From: Fibrobacterota bacterium
GTDB lineage: Bacteria; Fibrobacterota; Fibrobacteria; UBA5070
DNA: 64,000 nt
Direction of reading: 5' to 3'
Assembly: GCA_016715065.1 (NCBI GenBank)
Contig: JADKBN010000020.1
Coordinates: 25,893 to 89,892 of the forward strand
Positions within the stretch are counted from its first letter, which is position 1; every line of letters begins with the position of its first letter. The translations under genes and the position numbers were made by a program. A model generated the notes under the pieces. The model had not been told where the DNA came from. It saw only the letters and a program-made list of their open reading frames with translations, and did not search any database. Shown here in pieces: positions 56,614-64,000 of the stretch.

Positions 56614-58944
56614 TCAGGGCCAGGGGTGCTTGGGGTACCGGCGCTTGAGGTCCGCCTTGATCTGAGGGTACGACCGTTGCCAAAAACCGTCCAGGTCGGA
56701 CGTGCGTTGGACCGGTCGGTGGTTGGGGGCCAGGATCTCGAACACCATGGGAATCCGGCCCTGGCCGATTCTCACGGTATCCTGCTTCACACCCACGAAA
56801 TCCCCGATGCGGGCGGCGACAAGGGCTGTCCCATCGGCCTGGTAGACGATTTTCGCTCGCCGACCGGAAGCCAAACCGATCGAAACGGGAGCCATCCGCT
56901 CCACGAACTGGACCTGATCGTGCCCCTGTGCTTCTCGCAGATAGGGCAGGACCTCGCGGTTTTCCACGCCTGCCGCCGCCAGGCACCCTTCCACGATCCC
57001 GGCGCGGGCCAATTCCAGATCGTCTTCCTGGAAGGTGCACAGTCCCTGGTCCGGGAAGGCTTTGGCCACCAAGCGCGTGCGCATCACCCAGAGATCCTCT
57101 TCCTCTCCCCAGCGCCAACGGATTTCCCCGCTGGCGATCCGCGCGGCCAGGGCTTGTTCCGCTTGGAGCCGTGGGATCCGGTTGTCGTCCACAGGTCGGG
57201 ACCACAAAGGATGGTCGTCCATGCGCACCACCTCGCGGGCATGGATGCGACGATTTTTGACATCCCAGTCCACGTCCAACGCGGTGCGGATCCGTCCGGG
57301 AAAGGCGCTCTCCACCCAGGAAGTCTCCACGGGCTCGGCTTCCCGAAGCCAAAGGGCGGTGCCACGCTGGGCGTTGGCGGTTTCCTGGATTTCCAGCGCC
57401 AGACAAAGACTGGCACTCCCGCCCACGGTCCCCTCGCAGACCCGGCCGTCGGCCAGCCGCCACCGGTCGGCGGACGCCAAGGTGGCCAAACGGTCGGGGA
57501 AGGCGGCAAGCAGCAGCCGACCCAACGGGACGTCCGAACCCGGAGCGCCGCGGACGAATTCTTCCAAGCCGCGGCGCAGTCGATCCACCTCGCCTCGCCC
57601 CTGCGATTCCCAGGTGGCGGCCCAGTTCAGGGCCCGGTCCGCGCCACCGAGCCGGCGCGCTTCCAGCACCACTCGTGCGGTCCGCGGCGAGACCGGCATG
57701 CGCGCCATTTCCCGACCACGCGCGGTGATCTTTCCGGCGGGTTCCATGGCGCCGAGGCTTGCCAGGAGCGATCGGGCGGAGTCGATGCGCTCCGTGGTGG
57801 GTGGGGTGGGCCAGGGGAGTCTCTGCGGATCGAGGTCGCTGGCGGACAGAGCCAGCCACAAGGGGGCCAGATCGATGCGGAGAATCTCCGGAGGCTCGTC
57901 TTCGGGGGGGATGTCGGATTCCGACCAGAGCCTCCAGCAGGTGCCGGGGGCTACACGCCCCGCCCGCCCGGCGCGCTGGTCGGCGCTGCGGCGGCTGGCG
58001 CGCACGGTGTACAGCGTATCCAGACCCCTGCGTGGATCGAACCTGGCCGAGCGGACGTAGCCGGAATCCAGCACATGGCGAACTCCCGGCAAGGTGAGCG
58101 AGGTTTCCGCCACGTTCGTGGCCACCACGATATGGAGGCAGCCAGCAGGAGCGGGAGAGAGGGCAGCGTCCTGTTCGGTGGACTCCAACTCGCCATGGAG
58201 CGGGAGCAAACGCACCCGCTCGGGGGTGGGAAGGGGGCTTCGCGACAAGAGGTCGATGGTCTTGCGAATTTCCCCGACCCCCGGTACGAAACAAAGCAGG
58301 TCACCATCCACACCTTGGCGCAATCGGTCTCGGACGGCGCTGGCCATCGCCTCGGGAAGCGACACCGATCCCGGCGCGGGTCGGTGTTCGATCTGCACCG
58401 GATGCAACCGACCTTGGCTTTCCAGCACTTGCACGGGGCGCGAACCCAGCGAGAGCCACCGCCGCAGGGGTTCCGGATCCACCGTGGCCGACAACAACCA
58501 CAAAGCGGGGCCTTCGGCACCACCTGCCAGTGCCAGAGCCGCAAGGGCATCATTTTCGGCCGAACGCTCGTGGAATTCGTCCAGGAGGATGGCGGAAATC
58601 CCAGTCAATCCTTGTGGGGAAGCGGCGATCCGCAGAGCGACGCCTGGGGTCAGAAACAAGACTTCGGTTTGAGCGCAAAACGATCGATCGAACCGCACAT
58701 GGTATCCGACCCTACCTCCCAATGGTTCGCCCAATTGTTGGGCAACCCAGTGGGCGACACTTCTCGCGGCGAGGCGGCGGGGCTGCACCACCCAGATTTT
58801 TCCGCGAATCCCGGCATCCAGCAGGTGGCGGGGGACTCGCGTGCTCTTACCTGAACCGGTGGGTGCCTTCAAAACAAGATGCGCCTTGCTGCGGTAGATC
58901 GCAACAAGGCGCTCGGAAAGTTCGTCGACCGGAAAGATCGGCAA
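56614..58944 (-). CDS. hrpB: ATP-dependent helicase HrpB
   Basis: 776 residues, slightly shorter than the typical 800-840. TTG 58944 is the only start that keeps 'MPIFPVDELSERLVAIYRSK'. DExH helicase motifs: Walker A in 'VLKAPTGSGKSTRVP' (residues 27-35), DEFHER at 122-127, 'LWLLSATVDPEPLRRWL', 'VVATNVAETSLTLPGVRHVL', 'RSADQRAGRAGRVAPGTCWR'. The HrpB-specific C-terminal region (VQFVERMAPVSIGLASGRRA, YPKHPWP) is complete. Role in bacteria is poorly defined (mRNA processing in some). The start lies 3 bp after the upstream membrane-protein gene, so they form an operon. Confidence 0.93.
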   Translation of the reverse strand: MPIFPVDELSERLVAIYRSKAHLVLKAPTGSGKSTRVPRHLLDAGIRGKIWVVQPRRLAARSVAHWVAQQLGEPLGGRVGYHVRFDRSFCAQTEVLFLTPGVALRIAASPQGLTGISAILLDEFHERSAENDALAALALAGGAEGPALWLLSATVDPEPLRRWLSLGSRPVQVLESQGRLHPVQIEHRPAPGSVSLPEAMASAVRDRLRQGVDGDLLCFVPGVGEIRKTIDLLSRSPLPTPERVRLLPLHGELESTEQDAALSPAPAGCLHIVVATNVAETSLTLPGVRHVLDSGYVRSARFDPRRGLDTLYTVRASRRSADQRAGRAGRVAPGTCWRLWSESDIPPEDEPPEILRIDLAPLWLALSASDLDPQRLPWPTPPTTERIDSARSLLASLGAMEPAGKITARGREMARMPVSPRTARVVLEARRLGGADRALNWAATWESQGRGEVDRLRRGLEEFVRGAPGSDVPLGRLLLAAFPDRLATLASADRWRLADGRVCEGTVGGSASLCLALEIQETANAQRGTALWLREAEPVETSWVESAFPGRIRTALDVDWDVKNRRIHAREVVRMDDHPLWSRPVDDNRIPRLQAEQALAARIASGEIRWRWGEEEDLWVMRTRLVAKAFPDQGLCTFQEDDLELARAGIVEGCLAAAGVENREVLPYLREAQGHDQVQFVERMAPVSIGLASGRRAKIVYQADGTALVAARIGDFVGVKQDTVRIGQGRIPMVFEILAPNHRPVQRTSDLDGFWQRSYPQIKADLKRRYPKHPWP

Positions 58945-58947
58945 CTC

Positions 58948-59562
58948 TTATTTGCCCTTCTTGCCCTTCTTCACGGCCGTCTTGGCGGCGGGCTTGGCGG
59001 CAGCTTTGGGATCGGCGGCAGCTTCCGGAGCTGGCTTCAGGTTTTTGACCTCGAGTTCGAGAGCGGCGATCCGGTTGTTGGTGAGCTGCTTGTACACGCC
59101 GACGCTGTCCATGAACACGTTGTTCTTCGCGACAAGCTCGCTCTTTGCGGCGCTGATGGTCCCCTGGACCATGAAGTACGAAGCACCGGCGCCGATCGCA
59201 GCGAACAGCAGTGCGACGAAGATCACGAAGCCTTTGCCGGTTCCACCGCTGGAGGCGGGGGCGAAATCGCTGTCGGAGATCACGACATCCTCGGCGGGAG
59301 CGGACTCGCGCGCAGGCCTTGGCTCGCTCACGGGCTTGGGGGCCACTGGCTTGGCAGCCGGCGCAGGAGGGGTGGCGATGTTCCAAGTGGAGATCCCGGA
59401 GTCGCTGACAGATTCGGAGACCTGCTGCTTGCCACGGAGCTGCTGAAGAGTTTCCTTCACCACGGACTCGTCGATGTCAGTACCGAACGAGACGTCCAGC
59501 GCTTCGGATCCGGGGTTCTTCTTCAGGTATTTGAGGATGACCGATTCTTCCTTGGCAGCCAT
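58948..59562 (-). CDS. Uncharacterised single-pass membrane protein with Ala/Pro/Lys linkers
   Basis: 204 residues from ATG 59562 ('aggag' 6 bp upstream); a longer frame runs through the tRNA-Pro and is rejected. Residues 1-55 form a small globular, winged-helix-like segment (ESVILKYLKKNPGSEALDVS, SVVKETLQQLRGKQQVSES). One membrane helix near residues 110-135 (GFVIFVALLFAAIGAGASYF), then a coiled-coil-prone part (ELVAKNNVFMDSVGVYKQLT) and a Lys/Ala tail (KTAVKKGKKGK). The N-terminal part faces the cytoplasm if the tail is outside. Directly upstream of hrpB by 3 bp. Confidence 0.72.
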   Translation of the reverse strand: MAAKEESVILKYLKKNPGSEALDVSFGTDIDESVVKETLQQLRGKQQVSESVSDSGISTWNIATPPAPAAKPVAPKPVSEPRPARESAPAEDVVISDSDFAPASSGGTGKGFVIFVALLFAAIGAGASYFMVQGTISAAKSELVAKNNVFMDSVGVYKQLTNNRIAALELEVKNLKPAPEAAADPKAAAKPAAKTAVKKGKKGK

Positions 59563-59587
59563 GGGTTCTCCTAAGGGGGGTGAAGGG

Positions 59588-59625
59588 CCGTTGCGAGGAG
59601 AGTTTACTTGCTCTCCTCGCAACGG
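59588..59625 (-). terminator. Perfect 15-bp hairpin between tRNA-Pro and membrane-protein gene
   Basis: 'ccgttgcgaggagag' and 'ctctcctcgcaacgg' pair perfectly around the 8-nt loop TTTACTTG. It lies 2 bp past the tRNA 3' end and 25 bp before the next start. No T-run follows on the minus strand, so either it terminates by another route or it protects/processes the tRNA 3' end. Confidence 0.6.
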
Positions 59626-59627
59626 AG

Positions 59628-59700
59628 TCGGGATGACACGATTTGAACGTGCAACCACCTGCTCCCAAAGCAGGTACTCTACCAGTTGAGCTACATCCCG
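59628..59700 (-). tRNA. tRNA-Pro (TGG anticodon)
   Basis: 73-nt cloverleaf on the minus strand: acceptor CGGGATG/CATCCCG with A73, D arm GCTC..GAGT, anticodon arm CCTGCTTTGGGAGCAGG with anticodon TGG, T arm GCACGTTCAAATCGTGT. CCA is not encoded. It starts 13 bp after the stop of the preceding minus-strand gene. Confidence 0.97.
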
Positions 59701-59713
59701 TGGAGGGCCAAAT

Positions 59714-60706
59714 CTACACCGGTTCGTCCAATTCTTGCCTACTGATTTTTTGAGAAACCACAACTACCCCTTCTGAAGGGTAATCTTTTGCGTCTTCTTG
59801 GCCTCCCAGCAAGCGAACTTGGCACCCCGCGAGCGTGGCCAATGCCGTCGCGGGGGTGCGAGCGCCGTAGAACGTCCGAGTGCGCTTGGCCAATTCCTGG
59901 ACATCTTTCGCGCAGGTCAGGTGGACCAGGGCGATCCGCGGTCCCAAACTGCGCACGGTGTCGGCGATGAGGGGAGGCAGGGTTTCGGAATGGGCCAACA
60001 AAAGAGGTTGGGTCGTGGCCATCTGCACAACGTGGTCTGCGAAAGCACGGGTTCGCGAGCCCTTGTCCGGCAAAGATGGCGGAATTTCCAGGACTTGCGG
60101 ACCGGTTTTGGCGGCAAGTTGCGTGGCAGGTCTCGGAAATTTCGCCACCACGGTGCGTAACGTACGGCGCAAGTGTTGGTCCAGGGATGGCTCTGGCTCT
60201 GTTTGCAACTGGACATTGGCCGCCTTGGAGAGGCAGGCGCCGAGAGCGGAAATACGGACTCCGGACCCGAACCAGGCCAAGCAGGCTTCCTCCAAGGGAG
60301 CCGGTTGGCGGGACACCAAAAGGCACCAATCGCTGCGGTGGACCCGGTGATACTCGAGCCATTCTCCGAACGCTCGAGGGGAAAGGCCCATGGGGATTTC
60401 CAAAGGAGGGAGGGTGGTTTCCGGCGACCAACGGAGACTTGCCACTGGCCCGGCCAGGCGAATGGGGCCTTCCAGCGTTTGGCTCAGGTCTTGAATGAAC
60501 GGATTGGCCAAAGCTGCTTGGACAGGATCGAAAGGCACAAGCACCACTCCAGGCCCAGTGAGCAGCGGGCTGGCCTTGGTGGGGGGACTTACGGTGGAAT
60601 GGATCGCCTTGGCGACCTGCCGAAGATAACGGGTCCGCTGCCACCAGGAAATCAAGCTTGCTCGACCCAATGTTCCTCTCCTCGCTTCCCGATGGCGTAC
60701 AGGCAT
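59714..60706 (-). CDS. Putative glycosyltransferase (possibly GT9/heptosyltransferase-like)
   Basis: 330 residues from ATG 60706; a second ATG at 60738 would add 11 residues and cannot be excluded. Two Rossmann-like halves are suggested: 'LLTGPGVVLVPFDPVQAALA' and 'AFADHVVQMATTQPLLLAHS' followed by 'VLRTVVAKF'-type helices and 'PATALATLAGCQVRLLGG', which resembles the late motif of GT9 enzymes. The Asp/His-rich catalytic signatures of GT9 could not be found, so it may be inactive or from another GT-B family. Stop codon TAG, 13 bp upstream of tRNA-Pro. It diverges from the diguanylate cyclase gene. Confidence 0.5.
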   Translation of the reverse strand: MPVRHREARRGTLGRASLISWWQRTRYLRQVAKAIHSTVSPPTKASPLLTGPGVVLVPFDPVQAALANPFIQDLSQTLEGPIRLAGPVASLRWSPETTLPPLEIPMGLSPRAFGEWLEYHRVHRSDWCLLVSRQPAPLEEACLAWFGSGVRISALGACLSKAANVQLQTEPEPSLDQHLRRTLRTVVAKFPRPATQLAAKTGPQVLEIPPSLPDKGSRTRAFADHVVQMATTQPLLLAHSETLPPLIADTVRSLGPRIALVHLTCAKDVQELAKRTRTFYGARTPATALATLAGCQVRLLGGQEDAKDYPSEGVVVVSQKISRQELDEPV

Positions 60707-60766
60707 AGCAAAATGGTATAAACGAGATTGGTAAACATACATTTGACCCCATAGCGGAGGAATCTG

Positions 60767-63136
60767 GTGGGCGTTTTCCTTCAGGCGGTTGCGGCCATCC
60801 TGTGGATCGTTGGATTGAGCGGTTGGCTCGTCGGTGGGCGTAAGATCCCCGGCCTGACCGCCGATTCCGGCCTTTTGCTTTTTGGTCTTTTGCTCGTCTG
60901 CTCGGCGGTTGCAAGCGCCTTGTTGCGCGCCCCTTTCCGGAAATCCGGCGCCTTCGGGTTTTTGCTGGCGGTAGGGGCCTTGCTGGCGCAGTTGCTGTTG
61001 GTCCCGTCCGAAGCCTCCTGGTTGGTGATCTCCCTGGGTGCTTGGCTCGTTCCGCTCTTGCCGCTTTCCGACCCGAAGCGGGACCGGTTCCATATTCTCG
61101 CTGGCGCGGTGGTGCTTGCGGTCAGTCCGTTGTTGGTCGGCCAATTGGCCCTATGGGGACCGATCCAAATTCCGACAACGGAACCAGGCCTTCATTTCGC
61201 CCAAGTGGTGATCTGGCTTTTGGTGTTCTTGTTCGTCCAGCACTCCTTCCATCAAGCCTCCTCGCCGCGCGGTCGATTGGAAGCGACCCCGGGTGCAGGG
61301 CGTGGAGGTCTGAGCATCACCGAAGCCCCGGTCGCCTCGCCATCCGCCTCCGGAATCCATATCCCCCCTCCCGCTGCCGCAAATCCAGCCTCCATGTCGT
61401 CGATCTCCGCTTCGATGTCGGGGATCCATGCTCGGCCGCAGGGATTGCCTGGGCAAGGTCTGCCCAACAATCCACAGGATCCGCGGGCCTCCAGTGCCAT
61501 CCCCAGGCAGCGAGTCCAAGGGGTATGGGACGAGCCGGCCATGTCCTCGTCCGGGGACGAAATCGATCCTTCCGCTTCCCAAGTCCTGTCGCGCTCCATC
61601 TTGTCCGAGCAGGACGATCAAGCCCGACAACAAATGTCTCGGCTGCTTGGCCCGGTGGTGCACCTGATGCACAAGGTTTTCCGGTCGTATTCCGCCTTGG
61701 GGTTTTTGGTGGATCCGGTCAGTGGCGAACTTCGCCTGGATGCGAAATTCGGCAAAGGCACCGTCCTCCCGGAGGCTCGGATCGTGCCGGGTGTCCGGTT
61801 GTTGGGCAATTCCCTTCGCGCGGGATTGCTGACTGGCGACGTGGCCAATTATGGAGAATCTCCCGAGTATTATCCGGAAGGAGAACGAGTCCTTTCGTTG
61901 ATGGCCCTGCCTGTTCGAAACGATGAAACCGGCGAGCTCCAGGCTCTTTTGGTGGTGGACCACAAAGGCGCGCGCGCCTTTTCCGACGAGCACTACCTGT
62001 ACTTCAAGCGCTTTGCCAGCATTGCCTCGGCGTTGGTGACGGTGCAGTTGGCGCGCACGGCCATCCAGCGACAAGCCACCATCACAAACACCTTCTACGA
62101 CATCCAGTCACGACTGACCCGCCATCTCAAGCCAGACGACCTCCTGTCCGTGCTGGAATCCTCCTTGCGCACGTTGTTTCCCTTGGAACGGCTTACCGTC
62201 AGCCTCTGGAACCCGGCCAAGCAGCTCGCTCAAATCCAACTGGCAACCGGAATCGTGCCATTGCCCGAGCGCGGGGCCTACTTCGATCCCTCCGACCCCT
62301 CTTCCATTTGTGGGGCGGTGTTCCGCACCGGGAGGGAAGTCATGTCGCGCGAGGGGCTGGATGGACCTCGGGCGGTCTTCGAGTCCCGGATGGACGCAGA
62401 GATCGGTTGGCGCGGGCAAGAAGTCATGGGGGCCCCGTTCCTCAACGACGATCGCCAGTGTTTTGGTGTTCTCACGCTGGAGTCCACGGCACCGGGATCC
62501 TACCAGGATCTTGATGCCAAGCTTCTGGCTGCGATCGCTTCCATTGCCGCTGGTGCCCTGACGCGTGCGCGGATGTACCAGGAAATGGAGCGGCTCGCCA
62601 CGATCGACGGCCTGACCCAAGTCCCCAACCATCGCCATTTCCAGACCCTGCTCAACCAGCAGCTGGAAGTCGCCTCCCGCTATAACCAGCGGATCGGTCT
62701 GATGTTGTTTGATATCGACCATTTCAAGCGGTTCAACGACACCTACGGCCATGCCATCGGCGATCTGGTGCTGAAGGAGGTTGCGCGATGTGTGGGGGCT
62801 GCGATCCGTTCCAGCGACATGCTGGCCCGGTACGGTGGCGAGGAATTCGTGGTCCTGATGCCCCAGGCGGAAGTGGCAGGTGCCATGCAGAGTGCCGAGC
62901 GGGTCCGTGCCGCGGTGGAAAGCATGGCGATTCCCCACGAAGGGCGCATGCTCAAGGTGACCATCTCGATTGGCGTTTGCCTGTTTCCAGAAATGGCCTC
63001 GGTCAAGCAGGATTTCATCGATGGCGCCGACAAGGCGATGTATTTCTCCAAGAAAAACGGGCGCAACCGGGTGACCCTGTACGGCCCCGACTCCGAAGCG
63101 CTTGCCCAGCAGAAAGAAGCGGTCGGCGGGCATTGA
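60767..63136 (+). CDS. Membrane diguanylate cyclase with tandem GAF domains
   Basis: 789 residues from GTG 60767 with 'ggagg' 6 bp upstream. Five or six hydrophobic segments fill residues 1-165. A low-complexity cytosolic linker (residues 170-275) follows, with many Pro and Ser. Two GAF-like domains occupy about 285-430 and 450-610 ('ALPVRNDETGELQALLVVDH', 'VMGAPFLNDDRQCFGVLTLE'). The GGDEF domain ends the protein: 'IDGLTQVPNHRHFQTLLNQQ', 'IDHFKRFNDTYGHAIGDLV', GGEEF at 690-694 preceded by the product-inhibition site RSSD at 681-684. Residues for c-di-GMP synthesis are intact. It precedes an HD-GYP-like gene, the opposite activity. Confidence 0.93.
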   Translation: MGVFLQAVAAILWIVGLSGWLVGGRKIPGLTADSGLLLFGLLLVCSAVASALLRAPFRKSGAFGFLLAVGALLAQLLLVPSEASWLVISLGAWLVPLLPLSDPKRDRFHILAGAVVLAVSPLLVGQLALWGPIQIPTTEPGLHFAQVVIWLLVFLFVQHSFHQASSPRGRLEATPGAGRGGLSITEAPVASPSASGIHIPPPAAANPASMSSISASMSGIHARPQGLPGQGLPNNPQDPRASSAIPRQRVQGVWDEPAMSSSGDEIDPSASQVLSRSILSEQDDQARQQMSRLLGPVVHLMHKVFRSYSALGFLVDPVSGELRLDAKFGKGTVLPEARIVPGVRLLGNSLRAGLLTGDVANYGESPEYYPEGERVLSLMALPVRNDETGELQALLVVDHKGARAFSDEHYLYFKRFASIASALVTVQLARTAIQRQATITNTFYDIQSRLTRHLKPDDLLSVLESSLRTLFPLERLTVSLWNPAKQLAQIQLATGIVPLPERGAYFDPSDPSSICGAVFRTGREVMSREGLDGPRAVFESRMDAEIGWRGQEVMGAPFLNDDRQCFGVLTLESTAPGSYQDLDAKLLAAIASIAAGALTRARMYQEMERLATIDGLTQVPNHRHFQTLLNQQLEVASRYNQRIGLMLFDIDHFKRFNDTYGHAIGDLVLKEVARCVGAAIRSSDMLARYGGEEFVVLMPQAEVAGAMQSAERVRAAVESMAIPHEGRMLKVTISIGVCLFPEMASVKQDFIDGADKAMYFSKKNGRNRVTLYGPDSEALAQQKEAVGGH

Positions 63137-63277
63137 TCCCGATGCCGCTTCCGGTGCGATGATTCGGGCGAAATCGGAGTCCGACCTTTCCTGTTTAGGT
63201 GATGGTAAAATTTGTCTCGAATTGGTTTTACGCTCGGGTTGATCCGGGCGGGAGTCCCATTGCGGAGGCGATTTGCC

Positions 63278-64000
63278 GTGACGACCATGCGACGGATCGG
63301 GACATTGGATCTGAACCTCGGGGTTCCTCTGGAATTCGATCTGTTCGATTCCACGGGTAGGCTGCTGCTTCGACGCGGACAAATCGTGGGCAACCCCGCG
63401 ATGGTCGATGAACTGATCCGTCGGGGAGCCAGCCGCTATTCCACGGAATCCGAGGATGCCGGAGCCAAGCGCCTTTACAAACGAAATGCGTCCCTGCCAG
63501 CGTTCGACTCGCTTACCGAGATGCTTGCCAATTTGCAGCGGATCTTGCTTCTGGCCCCAAATCCAGCGCACCTGAAGGAAAGCATCCTTTCCTTGGCGGT
63601 CGGGCTTACGGAGTTGTGCGTGCAGGAGCAGGATGCGGCCATCGCATCCATCGCCTTGGGGGCTTGGACAAACCACTCGGTGTAGCATCAGTTGGATACC
63701 GCAATCATTGTGGAGGCCTTGGCCAAAGCGATCGATCTGCCTCGCCCCACGCGATTGTCCTTGGTCTGCGCATCGCTGACCATGAACATGTCCCTCCTGG
63801 AGCTTCACGAAACCCTGAACCAAAGAAGCGGTCCCATCGCCGACACGGAACGGGAGGCCATGCAAAGCCATCCTCTGGCCACCTACGAGATTTTGCGGTC
63901 GTCAGGGGTTCAAGAGCAGGAATGGCTGGAAGCGGTGCGGTGCCACCATGAATCCATCGACGGATCCGGGTATCTGGGGTTGATGGGCGATCAAATTCCG
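63278..64000 (+). pseudogene. HD-GYP-type gene interrupted by in-frame TAG, 3' truncated by window
   Basis: GTG 63278 ('ggagg' 9 bp upstream) starts 'MTTMRRIGTLDLNLGVPLEF', followed by 'FDSTGRLLLRRGQIVGNPAM', the usual N-domain of these proteins. The frame stops at TAG 63683-63685 after 'IASIALGAWTNHSV'. The very same frame continues with 'HQLDTAIIVEALAKAIDLPR', 'LTMNMSLLELHETLNQRSGP' and 'CHHESIDGSGYLGLMGDQIP', which is the HD-GYP domain of the same family. One codon is thus a stop in the middle of the family's conserved 'V-x-H' segment. The HD pair is also replaced by TMN, as in degenerate HD-GYP members. The 3' end lies outside the window. Confidence 0.75.

Noticed and set aside
63683..63685. 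TAG as a reassigned (sense) codon
   Set aside because: TAG ends lpxA, the FecR-domain gene and the gene at 59714-60706 at the expected family or composition end, so it functions as a stop in this genome.

Overview
The window is GC-rich, densely packed bacterial DNA with short intergenic gaps, many ATGA/GTGA start-stop overlaps and no insertion sequence, prophage or CRISPR array. The gene content points to a Gram-negative, diderm, polysaccharide-degrading bacterium, most likely of the Fibrobacterota or a close FCB-group relative. It has a lipid A/BamA operon, a gingipain-fold PorU-like protein of type IX secretion, very large secreted beta-helix proteins, and a full methylmalonyl-CoA (succinate/propionate) gene cluster. 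The taxonomic assignment is an inference from gene content only.

Layout. 1-4.7 kb: the 3' part of a PorU-like C25-fold peptidase, a SprA-related HExxH protein and a DUF547 protein. 4.8-25.5 kb: clpC, then an envelope block bamA-skp-lpxD-[2018-aa beta-helix protein]-lpxC-[about 1897-aa paralogue]-fabZ-lpxA. The two giant secreted paralogues split an otherwise classical outer-membrane/lipid A operon. 25.5-28.9 kb: a two-component pair, pssA and a tRNA-His. 29-38.2 kb: a long co-directional run with two glycosyltransferases, accA, a Trm112-like gene, a TPR/motif-repeat protein, accB, pilT, accC and a FecR-domain protein. 38.4-44.6 kb: a CxxC protein, an MBL-fold hydrolase, a cysteine desulfurase, the RNase P RNA, a small beta-rich secreted protein, a transglutaminase-like protein and a DbpA-type helicase. 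44.8-51.7 kb: mce, a carboxyltransferase subunit, a 56-aa protein, a biotin carrier, mutA and mutB. 51.8-55.4 kb: a secreted alpha/beta hydrolase and a GH30-like glycosidase. 55.4-64 kb: a deoxyribosyltransferase-like protein, hrpB, a membrane protein, tRNA-Pro, a possible GT9-like protein, a GAF-GGDEF diguanylate cyclase, and an HD-GYP-like gene broken by an in-frame TAG and by the window edge.

How the genes fit together. BamA, Skp, LpxD, LpxC, FabZ and LpxA build the outer membrane and the first steps of lipid A. The giant beta-helix proteins and the GH30 and esterase genes look like secreted carbohydrate-active machinery. The PorU-like protein suggests that some of them use type IX secretion. 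The mce-mutAB cluster with a biotin carrier and carboxyltransferase subunit interconverts succinyl-CoA and propionyl-CoA, fitting a succinate/propionate fermenter. The GGDEF and broken HD-GYP genes and pilT point to c-di-GMP-controlled surface behaviour.

Most unusual observations: the interleaving of two giant paralogues with lpx genes; an RNase P RNA whose P4 helix departs from the near-universal sequence yet shows compensatory pairing; an amber codon inside an HD-GYP-like gene; pilT embedded between accB and accC; and a five-fold acidic motif repeat in the 613-aa protein.
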